NCBI RefSeq assembly: GCF_029407905.1
Contig: NC_073637.1
Location: 50,468,501 to 50,532,500 of the forward strand
Direction of reading: 5' to 3'
Length of the DNA: 64,000 nt
Origin: Bubalus kerabau
Taxonomy: Eukaryota > Chordata > Mammalia > Artiodactyla > Bovidae
Part shown: piece after piece, positions 11,532 through 22,058 of the stretch
How positions within the stretch are numbered: the first letter of the stretch is position 1
Layout: each line of letters starts with the position of its first letter
The notes under the pieces: generated by a model
The model's database searches: none
What the model saw: the letters and a program-made list of their open reading frames with translations, nothing else
Told to the model about the DNA's origin: nothing
Made by a program: the position numbers and the translations under genes

Positions 11532-12864
11532 TAGTATGCCAGCAAACTTGGAAAACTCATCAGTGGCCACAAGACTGGAAAAGGTCAATTTTCACTCCAA
11601 TCCCAAAGAAAGGCAATGCCAAAGAATGCTAAACTACTGCACAATTGCACTCATCTCACACCCTAGTAAAGTAATGCTCAAAACGCTCCAAGCCAGGCTT
11701 CAAGAGTACGTGAACTGTGAAATTCCAGATGTTCAAGTGGGTTTTACAAAAGCCAGAGGAACCAGAGATCAAATTGCCAACATCCGCTGGATCATAGAAA
11801 AAGCAAGAGGGTTCCAGAGAAACATCTACTTCTGCTTTATTGACTACGCCAAAGCCTTTGACTGTGTGGATCACCACAAACTGTGGAAAATTCTGAAACA
11901 GATGGGACTACCACACCACCTAACCTGCCTCTTGAAAAACCTATATGCAGGTCAGGAAGCAACAGTAAGAACTGGACATGGAACAATGGACTAGTTCCAA
12001 ATGGGAAAAGGGGTATGTCAAGACTGTATATATATCACCCTGCTTATTTAACTTATATGCAGAGTAAATCATGAGAAACGCTGGGCTGAATAAAGCACAA
12101 GCTGGAATCAAGATTGCTGGGAGAAATATCAATAACCTCAGATATGCAGATGACACCACCCTTACAGCAGAAAGCGAAGAAGAACAAGAGCCTCTTGATG
12201 AAAGTGAAAGAGGAGAGTGAAAAAGTTGACTTAAAACTCAACATTCAGAAAACTAAGATCATGGCATCTGATCCTATCATTTCATGGCAAATAGATGGGG
12301 AAACAGTGAAAACAGTGGCAGCCTTTATTTTGGGGGCCTCTAATATAACCAACCTAGATAGAATATTGAAAAGCAGAGACATTACTTTGCCAAAAAAGGT
12401 CCATCTAGTCAAGGCTATGGTTTTTCCAGTGGTCATGTATGGATGCAAGAGTTGGACTATGAAGAAAGCTGAGCACCAAAGATTTGATGCTTTTGAGCTG
12501 TGGTGTTGGAGAAGACTCTTGAGAGTCCCTTGGACTGCAAGGAGATCTAACCAGTCTATTCTGAAGGAGATCGGTCCTGGGTGTTCTTTGGAAGGAATGA
12601 TGCTAAAGCTGAAACTCCAGTACTTTGGCCACCTCATGCGAAGAGTTGACTCATTGGAAAAGACTCTGATACTGGGAGGGATTGGGAGCAGGAGGAAAAG
12701 GGGACGACAGAGGATGAGATGGCTGGATGGCATCACTGACTCGATGGACATGAGTTTGAGTGAACTCTGGGAGATGGTGATGGACAGGGAGGGCTGGTGT
12801 GCTGAGATTCATGGGGTCGCAATGAATCAGACATGACTGAGCGACTGAACTGAACTGAACTGAA
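11532..12864 (+). mobile_element. BovB LINE (RTE), 5'-truncated, copy 1 of 3 in tandem
   Basis: Starts within the reverse transcriptase region and runs to the 3' tail GAACTGAACTGAACTGAA. The RT palm motif FIDYAKAFDCVDH is readable at about 11838-11876. A YADD catalytic motif is encoded at 12143-12154 in a different frame. The C-terminal region follows in a third frame. About 60 bases are missing near 12341 compared with the copy at 22.5 kb. The tail abuts the next BovB copy with no host sequence between them. The element is dead: one stop codon, at least two frameshifts and the deletion break it. Confidence 0.95.
11536..12836 (+). pseudogene. broken BovB reverse transcriptase ORF
   Basis: Fragments of the BovB polyprotein, which primes reverse transcription at nicked target DNA. 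The first 152 codons (11536-11994) carry the fingers and palm-A region and end at a TAG where related copies have TGG (Trp, in the sequence -TDWFQ-). YADD lies in the next frame at 12143-12154. A 240-codon frame (12114-12836) picks up the C-terminal region after another frameshift near 12185. That frame includes motifs shared with the other copies (VMYGC, LWCWRRLLRVPWTARRSNQS). The endonuclease domain is absent because of 5' truncation. Confidence 0.85.
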
Positions 12865-13629
12865 TATAACCCTTATGGCAGAAAGTGAAGAGGAACTAAA
12901 AAGCCTCTTGATGAAAGTGTGAAAAAGTTGGCTTAAAGCCCAATATTCAGAAAACTAAGATCATGGCATCTGGTCCCATGACTTCATGGGAAATAGATGG
13001 AGAAACAGTGAAAACACTGTCAGACTTTATTTTTTGGGGCTCCAAAATCACTGCAGATGGTGATTGCAGCCATGAAATTAAAAGATGCTTACTCCTTGGA
13101 AGGACAGTTATGACCAACCTAGATAGCATATTCAAAAGAAGAGATATTACTTTGCCAAAAAAGGTCCATCTAGTCAAGGCTATGGTTTTTCCAGTGGTCA
13201 TGTATGGATATGAGAGTTGGACTGTGAAGAGAGCTGAGCACCGAAGAATTGATGCTTTTGAACTGTAGTGTTGGAGAAGACTCTTGAGAGTCCCTTGGAC
13301 TGCAAGGAGATCCAACCAGTCCATCCTAAAGGAGATCAGTCCTGGGTGTTCATTGGAAGGACTGATGCTGAAGCTGAAACTCCAATACTTTGGCCACCTC
13401 ATGCAAAGAGTTGACTCATTGGAAAAGACTCTGATGCTGGGAGGGATTGGGGGCAGGAGAAGAAGGGGACGACAGAGAATGAGATGTCTGGACAACATCA
13501 CCGACTCGATGGACATGAGTTCGGGTGAACTCTGGGAGTTGGTGATGGACAGGGAGGCCTGGTGTGCTGTGATTCATGTGTTCGCAAAGAGTCGGACATG
13601 ACTGAGTGACTGAACTGAACTGAACTGAA
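12865..13629 (+). mobile_element. BovB LINE 3' fragment, copy 2 of 3 in tandem
   Basis: Begins just 3' of the YADD codons (CCCTTATGGCAGAAAGTGAA) immediately after copy 1's tail and ends in its own GAACTGAACTGAACTGAA tail. It encodes the C-terminal RT region in two frames (12963-13268 and 13284-13601); the first stops at a TAG where related copies encode TGG. It retains the segment deleted in copy 1, so it is not a simple duplicate of it. Confidence 0.93.
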
Positions 13630-14209
13630 TATCACTGCAGATGGTGACTGCAGCCATGATATTAAAAGACATTTGCCCCTTGGAAGGAAAGTTATGACCA
13701 ACCTAGATAGCATATTAAAAAGCAGAGACATTACTTTGCCAACAAAGGTCCGTCTAGTCAAGCCTATGGTTTTTCCATGGTCATGTATGGATGTGAGAGT
13801 TGGACTGTGAAGAAAGCTGAGTGCCGAAGAATTGATGCTTTTGAGCTGTGGTGTTGGAAAAGACTCTTGAGAGTCCCTTGGACTGCAATGAGATCCAACC
13901 AGTCCATCCTAAAAGAAAACAGTCCTGAATATTCATTTGAAGGTCTGATGCTGAAGCTGAAACTCCAACATTTTGGCTACCTGATGTGAAGAACTGACTC
14001 ATTTGAAAAGACCCTGATGCTGGGAACGATTGAAGGCGGGAGGAGAAGGGGACAACAGAGGATGAGATGGTTGGATTGCATCACCGACTCGATGGACATG
14101 AATGAGTAAAGTCCAGGAGTTGGTGATGGACAGGGAGGCCTGGTGTGCTGCAGTCCATGGGGTCTCAAAGAGTCGGACATGACTAAGCAACTGAAGTGAA
14201 CTGAACTGA
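13630..14209 (+). mobile_element. BovB LINE 3' fragment, copy 3 of 3 in tandem (older)
   Basis: Starts at ATCACTGCAGATGGTGACTG directly after copy 2's tail and ends GAAGTGAACTGAACTGAA. It is more diverged than copies 1 and 2 and has the 'GAAGAACTGACTCATTTGAA' type of sequence seen in the older BovB fragments at 34 and 46 kb. No frame remains open across it. Confidence 0.9.
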
Positions 14210-14213
14210 ATGA

Positions 14214-14423
14214 GTGAGTGATAGTCCCTCAGTCGTGTCCAACTCTCTGAGACCTCATGGACTGTAGCCTGCCAAGCTCCTCTATCCTTGGTATTCTCCA
14301 GGCAAGAATAACTGGAGTGGGTTGCCATTTCCTTCTGCAGGGGATCTTCCCTACCCAGGGATTGAATATAGGTCCCCTGCATTGCAGGCAGAATCTTTAC
14401 CTTCTGAGCCACCAGGGAAGCTT
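14214..14423 (-). mobile_element. Bov-tA SINE, tail-to-tail with BovB
   Basis: Read on the minus strand: head AAGCTTCCCTGGTGGCTCAG, body, and a tail facing the BovB tail at 14.2 kb. Full length. The SINE and the LINE meet at their 3' tails within a few bases. Confidence 0.9.
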
Positions 14424-14871
14424 TACTATTAAGAGACATTTCTAAGTATAAAGACAGGTCAACTTCAAAAGTTCAGCAGCTACATGCTTGACTTTATCTT
14501 ATAATCTATAGACAATGCTTTAGAATATGTAATGAATCCATACAACTTCTCCAAAGAAATACCCAAGACAGAAGTAAAAATAAAGTTATAAATGACAGTC
14601 ATCATTCAAATGAAATAATTTAGATGACGCTTATCTTTCTTGAAGAGATGGGGACTGGGCAAGTGATCTGTTTATCAATAGATAACTCTTATTGGGTAAA
14701 TACTCCAGAAGAGGTATTGTATTTTGAAAATTCTGGCTGTTTGAAAAATAAACAACAAAAGAACAGAAACTAAAATCAGCAATTACAGTTGTGTTAGGAC
14801 TTTTTCTGTGGCAAAGGAAAGGGACCCAACTGAGAGTAGTGTTTAAAACAAAAGTGAGATTTGTTGGTTTT
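14424..14871. other. unique sequence
   Basis: AT-rich sequence with no gene or repeat recognised. Confidence 0.45.
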
Positions 14872-14882
14872 AGTGATTATAA

Positions 14883-15155
14883 CGGAGAAGGCAATGGCAA
14901 CCTACTCCAGTACTCTTGCCTGGAAAATCCCATGGACGGAGGGGCCTGGTAGGCTGCAGTCCATGGGGTCACTAGGAGTAGGACACGACTGAATGACTTC
15001 ACTTTCACTTTTTACTTTCATGCATTGGAGAAAGAAATGGCAACCCACTCCAGTGTTCTTGCCTGGAGAATCCCAGGGATGGGGGAGCCTGGTGGGCTGC
15101 CATCTCTGGGGTTGCACAGAATCAGACACGACTGAAGTGACTTAGCAGCAGCAGC
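14883..15155 (+). mobile_element. Bov-A2 SINE, full dimer
   Basis: Two Bov-A units: GGAGAAGGCAATGGCAACCT, then the TTCACTTTCACTTTTTACTT linker, then GGAGAAAGAAATGGCAACCC. It ends in the CAGCAGCAGC tail. An exact 11-bp TSD, AGTGATTATAA, lies at 14872-14882 and 15156-15166. This is a complete and relatively young copy. Confidence 0.95.
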
Positions 15156-15166
15156 AGTGATTATAA

Positions 15167-17056
15167 AGCCCATATGGTGGCTGCCTTGACCTCCAGTGGG
15201 ATTCAAGTGGTGCTCATGGCCCCCAGGGCTACCTTACACCTCTGCTCTGCCTTCTCATCTTAGGGGTTACCCTGACTCCAGGCACTGATGTCAGCACCTT
15301 GGGTTCCTGGTGTGCAGGCCACAGTGAGATGTTGTCTGACCAAGGGCTGGGCAGGGAGAAAGGAAAGGGGGTGAGATGAGGTGACAGAGATAAATGGCTG
15401 ATACTTTAACCTTCTGTTTTTCTTTTTTTTTTGATTCCATAAATATGCGGATATTATGCCATAAAAATAGCTGTTATTTGTCAAAAGCTTAGTCAGCCCA
15501 GCATGAGGCTAGGTCGGTGGGGTGCATGTGGGAGTTCATGAAGATGAAAAGGGGATCTGAGCCATCAAGGAGTTCAAGTGAAGAAGCCAGAGTCTCTTTC
15601 CTTCCTCTGTACCTGGAGCATTGGCTTTCGAGAGGCCAGTGAAGATTTGCCAGGTTTTGTTTCCATCTCACTGTCTCTACATCTCCCCCTCTTTTCTCTA
15701 GATTTCTCCCCAGGAAACTTACACTATAGCCTTCCTAAAGTAGCCACAAGATTCTGTAGAAATACTGGATACAGAAACTGTTAAGTAGGTATTGAGAGCA
15801 ATAATAAAAAATTATTAGCAATTTAAATTCCCATCCAGATTGTGAAGTTTTGTGATGGCAATCTACTTACATTAGATTGCACAGCTTTTTATTACTCTAC
15901 AATTTTCAGATTTTCATGTTTACATTCAAACAAGTAAGAATATATATTTTAAAACTACGAGTCTCTTTTATATTGGCTGAACATGCAACTTGTTGCATTC
16001 AAGCTTCAAGATATGTTTAAATCTAAAAGAAAATACATCATCCATAATGCATTTTAAATAGAACATTAACACAGTTTCAACAAAGTAGCATGTTTTTGAT
16101 AGAAAATAAAAATATTTTTACTCTGTAAGGATGTGGTTACCCTGGAATACACAAATATCCGATCTTAGACAACAACTTAGTCATAAAGAAAATTTAGAAA
16201 GAGATTTTTTATTCCATGAGAAAAATATCCAGATTTAAATTACTTTAACCAAAGGAAATGTCTTCAGGTTAGCCAAACTCAAAGCATTTACTTCACAAGA
16301 TGGTTAATTTTCTAAAGGAAACCTCTTCTCTTTGTATGGAATTTCTTTTGCATACACATTCAGAGCTTCAAAGGAACAATTCTGACTACGAATTAATCAG
16401 AAGCATTTTCTCTGTCTGAAAATATTTTTAAGCTGGAGAAAAATTTAAACCTTTCTCCTCTTTAAAGAATTTGGAACTGCATTAAAATTTTAAATTCTTG
16501 ACTCAGGACTGTCAGCCTTTTTTGATAAAGCTGTCAAGTATTTCTTATGTTAAAAGGACAATGAGATTTATGAGAAAGATGAAAGCCAGACCATGGGCAA
16601 CCTTGCTATGCAAAAATTTAAATATTCAGTACTAATACATGGTTGGAATCTGCCTAGCTGGTACACTGTCCTATATATTAGGAGCATTCCTTTCAGCTTC
16701 CTGCGATTAGCTGCACAATTACATGGAGAGAAGCTTTGGTTGGCTGGCGTTTCTGCAAGGAAGAGTCAGCTCACTGAGGTACCAATATATTACACAGTCA
16801 GAGAGACTGCAGGAACCTAGTTGAAACATAAATCATGTTACAACCCGATAGCGATTTTTTAAACTATTATGTTAGAAGATACAGATAATCATCATTTCCT
16901 AAATTCATTTCCTGGTTATAAATTTCATGTGCTAGATTGTTGAAATAATCCTATTTATAACTTATTCTGACCTCAATCTGTGCTCCTCCTTCCTTACCAA
17001 GTCCCCCAATCTCCCAACAAATGGATCACAAGAGGGCTTGGATTTACTATAAATAT
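15167..17056. other. unique sequence
   Basis: No gene, exon or repeat family recognised. The part at 15200-15800 is more GC-rich than the rest and has several 60-75-codon frames without recognisable domains. From 15.8 kb it is AT-rich. Confidence 0.45.
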
Positions 17057-17066
17057 TGTAAATACT

Positions 17067-17214
17067 GGAGAAGGAAATAGCAACCCACTCCGGTATTCTT
17101 GCCTGGAGAATTCCATGGACGGAGGAGCCTGGCGGGCTACAGTCCATGGGATTGCAAAGAGTCAGATACATCTGAGTGACTAGCACTTTCACTTTTTTTT
17201 CATAGTAAATTATA
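17067..17214 (+). mobile_element. Bov-A-type SINE monomer
   Basis: A single Bov-A unit (GGAGAAGGAAATAGCAACCC to GAGTGACTAGCACTTTCACT) with a T-rich end. GTAAATACT is repeated at 17058-17066 and 17215-17223, consistent with a TSD. Confidence 0.88.
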
Positions 17215-17224
17215 GTAAATACTG

Positions 17225-17800
17225 ATCATAGTCAAATTCTTGAGCTGCTAGTTACTTATCCTATGTTATTGCGGTGTGTAATACTGAGAGTATACTAGCC
17301 ATGTGTCAGATTAACATTGTTGTCAGTTGTATTTAAATAGAAGATAAAAACCGTTCATGCATGCTCTGGATTGGTAGTTGGGTGGTTTTGGTAATGGGTG
17401 GCCACATTAATACATTGGAAATTACCAATATAATCTCAAATATCAATTGGCTTCACTTTCCCAATTTCATGAGCATTCGAATGTAAGTTCCCACAGAGTA
17501 AGACGTTTTTGTCTGTTTTGCCACAAGTCCTCAAAACTGACACATAGGAAGGTGCTCAGTAAATTTGAATGAATAAATGAACTACATAAAAGAATTATTT
17601 TGTTTTAGCAAGATCCGTATGGAAAAGAATTTTGAGAAGATGCTAGGAAAGTATCTTTCCTAAAAGTTGTTTACCAAATATGCTAGATTGGGAGATACAA
17701 CATAGGTTTCTTTTTGTTTACCATTAATAGTGACTTACTCAGGTGCTCTGCTGAGAAGAATCTTGTGGCTCATCCAAACTCAGTGGAAAAAGAGTCCCAT
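17225..17800. other. unique sequence with a probable LINE 3' end
   Basis: At about 17455-17580 the order 'GAATGTAAGTTCCCACAGAG', 'TTTTTGTCTGTTTTGCC' and 'GGTGCTCAGTAAATTTGAAT' matches the ending shared by old L2/L1M-type LINE 3' ends in sense orientation. The rest is unrecognised. Confidence 0.5.
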
Positions 17801-17809
17801 AATCAACTG

Positions 17810-18314
17810 CTGGGGCTCCCCTCTTGGCTCAGACAGTAAGGAGTCTGCCTGCCAATACAGGAGATGTGAGAGACACAGGTTCAATACCTGGGTCAGGAAG
17901 ATCTCCTGGAGGAGGGCATGGCAACCTCCTCTTGCTGGAGAATTCCATGGACAGAGGAGCCTGGCAGCCTATAGTCCTGCTGCTGCTGCTAAGTCGCTTC
18001 AGTCGTGTCCGACTGTGTGTGACCCCAGAGACGGCAGCCCACCAGGCTCCCCTGTCCCTGGGATTCTCCAGGCAAGAACACCGGAGTGGGTTGCCATTTC
18101 CTTCTCCAACGCATGAAAGTGAAAAGTGAAAGGGAAGTCGCTCAGTCATGTCCGACTTTTTGCGACCCCATGGACTGCAGCCTACCAGGCTCCTCTGTCC
18201 ATGGGATTTTCCAGGCAAGAGTACTGGAGTGGGGTGCCATTGCCTTCTCCAAGCCTATAGTCCATGGGGTCACAAAGAGTTAAACACAACTGAGCAACTA
18301 ACACTATAACTTTC
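17810..18314 (+). mobile_element. Bov-tA SINE split by a Bov-A2
   Basis: The head and body (GGGGCTCCCCTCTTGGCTCA ... GGAGCCTGGCAGCC) are interrupted at 17977. The 3' part resumes at 18252 (AGCCTATAGTCCATGGGGTC) and ends near 18314. The flanks AATCAACTG (17801-17809) and AATCAATTG (18315-18323) form a probable TSD with one mismatch. Confidence 0.9.
17978..18251 (-). mobile_element. Bov-A2 SINE nested in Bov-tA
   Basis: A complete inverted Bov-A2 dimer begins with the complement of its trinucleotide tail (TGCTGCTGCTGCTAAGTCGC) and ends GCCATTGCCTTCTCC. The exact 12-bp TSD AGCCTATAGTCC lies at 17966-17977 and 18252-18263, both copies being Bov-tA sequence. The Bov-A2 is therefore younger than its host. 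Confidence 0.95.
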
Positions 18315-18395
18315 AATCAATTGATGATATCTGTTGTGTGGCAGTGGTGGTCCACATAATAAATATTTGCTGTTGCTGGGAGAGTTTCCTACCTT

Positions 18396-18674
18396 GCTGC
18401 TGCTGCTGCTGCTACTAAGTCGCCTCAGTCGTGTCCGACTCTGTGCGACCCCATAGATGGCAGCTCACCAGGCTCCTCCGTCCCTGGGATTCTCCAGGCA
18501 AGAACACTGGAATGGGTTGCCATTTCCTTCTCCAATGCATGAAAGTGAAAAGTGAAAGTGAAGTTGCTCAGTCGTGTCCGACTCTTGGTGACCCCATGGA
18601 CTGCAGCCTACCAGGCCCCTCCATCCGTGGGATTTTCCAGGCAAGAGTACTGGAATGGAGTGCCATTGCCTTCT
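18396..18674 (-). mobile_element. Bov-A2 SINE, full dimer
   Basis: An inverted dimer with a long (TGC)n tail complement on its left side and GCCATTGCCTTCTCC on its right. CCTTGCTG is repeated at 18392-18399 and 18675-18682. The left copy merges into the (TGC)n, so the left edge is uncertain by a few bases. Confidence 0.92.
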
Positions 18675-18689
18675 CCTTGCTGGATATAT

Positions 18690-20305
18690 ACAAACAGAAC
18701 TTTTCCATTTCGAGTATAGTTTCTCATCTGATTGAATGAATCCCATCCTTTATATATGTAAGTTATCTGGAAGATTTTTACAGGAATTGTTTTAATTTCC
18801 TTTTCCCTGTAAGACTCTGTCATATTGACGTAGTACCAGTACAAAAATGTCTTTCAAAGAATTCCTGTCTCCTATAGAAACCTGCACTCTACCAGAGGGT
18901 ACAAGGGAGTATAAGATTCTTTTCTGTGCTACAAGTTCTATGAGAATACTAATGTAACACTCTTTTCACCTATGACATAGTCCCAGGGCTCCAACCTCAT
19001 TTCAGCATAATTCCAAGATTCCAAGATAGCTGTCCAAGTCTGTTGAAACCTGCTATCTTACAGGACATTTTCTTTATTTTTATTTTTGCCAGAATGAACA
19101 AAACTGATTTTTATCATCTGTCAAATGGAGCAAGATTTTGTAGTGTGTGTGTATGGGGTTGGGGGTAGATTTTCCATACCCTCAGCTTTTGTAACAAAAA
19201 TCCAATGATTAGGCCATGGGTTGTGTGTTGTGAGAAAGGTTTAAGTCTCTAGTATTGTATAACACATTCTTATCTAAGCAGATTGGAGGAAAGGCTAAGG
19301 TTAACACCAAGGTTGGTAATTTTGCTTAATTAAGTTGGCGCCAATAAGCTATTGGCACCATAGGAAGAGTGATCTGAAAATCCAAATTCTTTAGAAATGT
19401 GGCCTCTTTTTTAGGTCATTTTGAGTGATTCTAAGAGACTTTCTTGGTGTTTCTAGGCATATTGAAGAGTATACTCTTGTTCAGTTCTCAGGTCACATGT
19501 GTGAGTGTATGAGGCAGAAACAGCCCATGTATTCCACTGCAGATGTGTTTTGCCAGCTCTGCTAAGTGATTCAGACTATTTATTCAGTCACAGAGTTGGA
19601 TCTTCTCTGTTAGAAAACTACCACTAAAGCAGAATATGGCAGATCACAGGGTGGTTTATAACCATCTTAGCCTGTAAATTCAAACTGAGATTTTTTTTTT
19701 TTAATCAGAATTAGATCAGTCCTGCCAGCTCAACTTTCCCTTAGCAAATGTTATTTCTATGACTCTCTCAGTGTTTTTATTTCCACTGAAATTGACTCAG
19801 ACTACATAAAGCTACAGAACATCTGCACACTTTTGATATGAAGAGGATTTTTCCTATCTTTCTTAGGACCTGTATTCCATTCGTGTTTTAATTAGATCGT
19901 GTATAAATATGGCTGTAGTCTCCAAAATGCTCTCCTTTCCTTCACAAAAATGGTCTGCGGGATACTGAAGGGATTTGGCCAGGGAAAACATTAACCTGGA
20001 AACAAAGGCAGCCTGATCCACTGTTGTTTCACTGGCGTGTGTTTGCAGTAATACAATATTTATCATACAAAAATGGGCTCCCCAGTTCCCACCAATCAGA
20101 TATTTTGATACGTGAAACTCATACTTTTTATTATCCTAGTCAGGGAGCTCTTATTGGGGCTTGTGGTGTGTAAGTAAATACACCTTAATTGGTCAACCTG
20201 AATTCAGATGTTGTTTGATTGGCATTGGAAGTTGGATCTTTATTCTGCTTTGCTCTCCCAGGTAAAAGCAACACCCAGGTAACTCTTCCAGTTGCTGCTA
20301 ACATG
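18690..20305. other. unique sequence
   Basis: No gene or repeat recognised. A short poly-T occurs near 19690. Confidence 0.45.
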
Positions 20306-20307
20306 TT

Positions 20308-20396
20308 GCTAGGCTTTGGCATCAGCTGAGATGCTTGTTGAAAATGCAAATACTTGATCCTTACCGCACCCCAGTCCTACCTGATAAATACTTAAC
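20308..20396 (+). repeat. hAT-Charlie MER5-like remnant
   Basis: The order 'TTTGGCATCAGCTGAGATGC', 'TTGTTGAAAATGCAAATACT' and 'CCGCACCCCAGTCCTACCTG' follows the non-autonomous hAT element pattern. It is a partial copy without recognisable ends. Confidence 0.5.
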
Positions 20397-20799
20397 TGCT
20401 GCTTTCAGTGCCGCTGCCTTGACCCTCACTTGTAGAAATTGCAGAGAAAATGACCTGCATGTTCCTTTACTTGGTATAAATTAATATTTGATCTTGTTTC
20501 ATACTTGACATTGACATTCAGCCTTCGCAGACAGATGTAGCCAAACAAATTGTTAAAATAGCAAAATATTTGTAATCAGGTTTCTAAATAACCACTTCCT
20601 GCAGTCCTGAGTAGCCTGTTTCCATTCCACCCTCTCTCCTGGAACCCCTCTCTCTGGTTCACATTCCAGCAACTAAAGGGTTCATGTCAGGAACAGCAGT
20701 TCCCTCTCAACTCTTTGCTTTTCTCTTGGGAGATTTTATTCTCATTTCTATAACAATCAAATCTTTGGTGGCTAATCATCAATTTCCATCTTCTAGTCA

Positions 20800-21645
20800 T
20801 GTCTTCTTCTGAGATTAGAGCTCAACTCCAAATATCCGTCTGCCTGGTGGGCGTTTCATTGGCACATCCATAGCTAACAAAACCACAACTATGTCAAAAA
20901 ACAAATCCATCATCTTTCTGCCTAAATTCCGCTCCTTCTGTCCCAATCCCTGATTCTCATGCACTCTGTCACCATTTGCCCCATCAACTAAGAGTGAGAC
21001 TGAGTCATTCTTGACTCCTTACTCTCTCTGTCCAGTTAGTCATCTAATTAGTTGAATTTTACTCTAAAATTTATCTTACATCCATCATTTCCTTTCCATT
21101 CCCACTGCCACCACTTTGCTGCAGACTCATTGCCTCATTTCTAGATAAACAATAATTTCCTTACTTTCTGCAATCTTTTCCTTCATGCCACCTCCAGATG
21201 AATCCTCTGTAAATATCATTTTGACAGGTCAGATTTCTATTCAAATCACTTCAATGGGTCACTTCCTAAAAAGAAAAAGCCAGTTGTCTCCAACCTAGCC
21301 CTTTGTGGCAGCTGTTTTATTAGATATTATGGAGTTTAACTATAATCCTTATTCTCTATGTAAGAAATTTAACTCCAGCAAAAGTGCTGAGTGGTGTAGC
21401 CATGAGAGTAATCTAATTTTTCTGACTCCTTCCACTACACCATGTTTCTGCCAAGCCCACGTAGAAACTTCAGACCTTGCGCTGTTGCCCATCCCCTCTG
21501 TTTCTGCTCCTTGCTATGTTTCTCTTATCCAGGCTGCCTTGATCTTTCTCTTCCCTTCCCCCTCATTGCTTTTCTGAAGCCTTATTCCGATGCAATTCTG
21601 CCTTAATTGTTCTCTCATTGCATCAGGGACCTCATGTCACTTAGT
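20800..21645 (+). repeat. Ancient LINE 3' UTR (L1M type)
   Basis: A long, diverged copy in which characteristic phrases follow in order: 'CATTCTTGACTCCTTACTC', 'TCTCTGTCCAGTTAGTCATC', 'TTTTGACAGGTCAGATTTC', 'TTCAATGGGTCACTTCC', 'CAGGCTGCCTTGATCTTTC' and 'TTCTGAAGCCTTATTCCGA'. The family call is from recalled sequence. A 90-codon frame at 21305-21577 is incidental. Confidence 0.6.
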
Positions 21646-21771
21646 TGCCTGGTTGAAATTGGATTTGTGTCTTTTGTGTATCACCTGAAACCGCAATACT
21701 TCCTCTTAGCGGACAACGTTACTTCCTAATTCATTGAAAAGCATTGAAGCAATCATAAGAGGATTTCTATG

Positions 21772-21898
21772 TTATGGTGGTTCTCAATCTGCAATGCACC
21801 CTAGAATCTCCTGCATACTAAAAACACAAACACAAAAACATGGGAACAATACCTCGTCCATAATCCAAATTAATTAAAAAAGAAACTCAGGGTATTCC
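21772..21898 (-). repeat. hAT-Charlie MER5-like remnant
   Basis: Begins with the terminal pattern 'GGTGGTTCTCAATCTGCAAT' and continues through 'CACCCTAGAATCTCCTGC' to 'AAAGAAACTCAGGGTATTCC'. This is the usual MER5 body, with an A/C-rich insertion in the middle. Orientation relative to the family consensus is uncertain. Confidence 0.55.
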
Positions 21899-22058
21899 TA
21901 GAGGAAACTTTTAAGCATTAATATTTTACAATACTATACAGTTGTTTCCAATGTACAAAGATGAGAACCACTAAAATTCCTATCACCATATTTATCCACC
22001 TATCTGTATCTATTGTCATACACTCTGCCTTCTCTTTTGATGAACTCTTAGCTTCTGG

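Noticed and set aside
12245..12751. 168-codon minus-strand frame
   Set aside because: It lies antisense to the BovB C-terminal region, and equivalent antisense frames occur over the other BovB copies (12947-13516, 31989-32546, 58732-59295). It is a by-product of BovB codon composition.
18086..18739. Plus-strand frames of 65-102 codons with similar peptides (SEVAQSCPTLGDPMDCSLPG type)
   Set aside because: These are translations of Bov-A2 in its inverted orientation, a frequent artefact in ruminant protein predictions.
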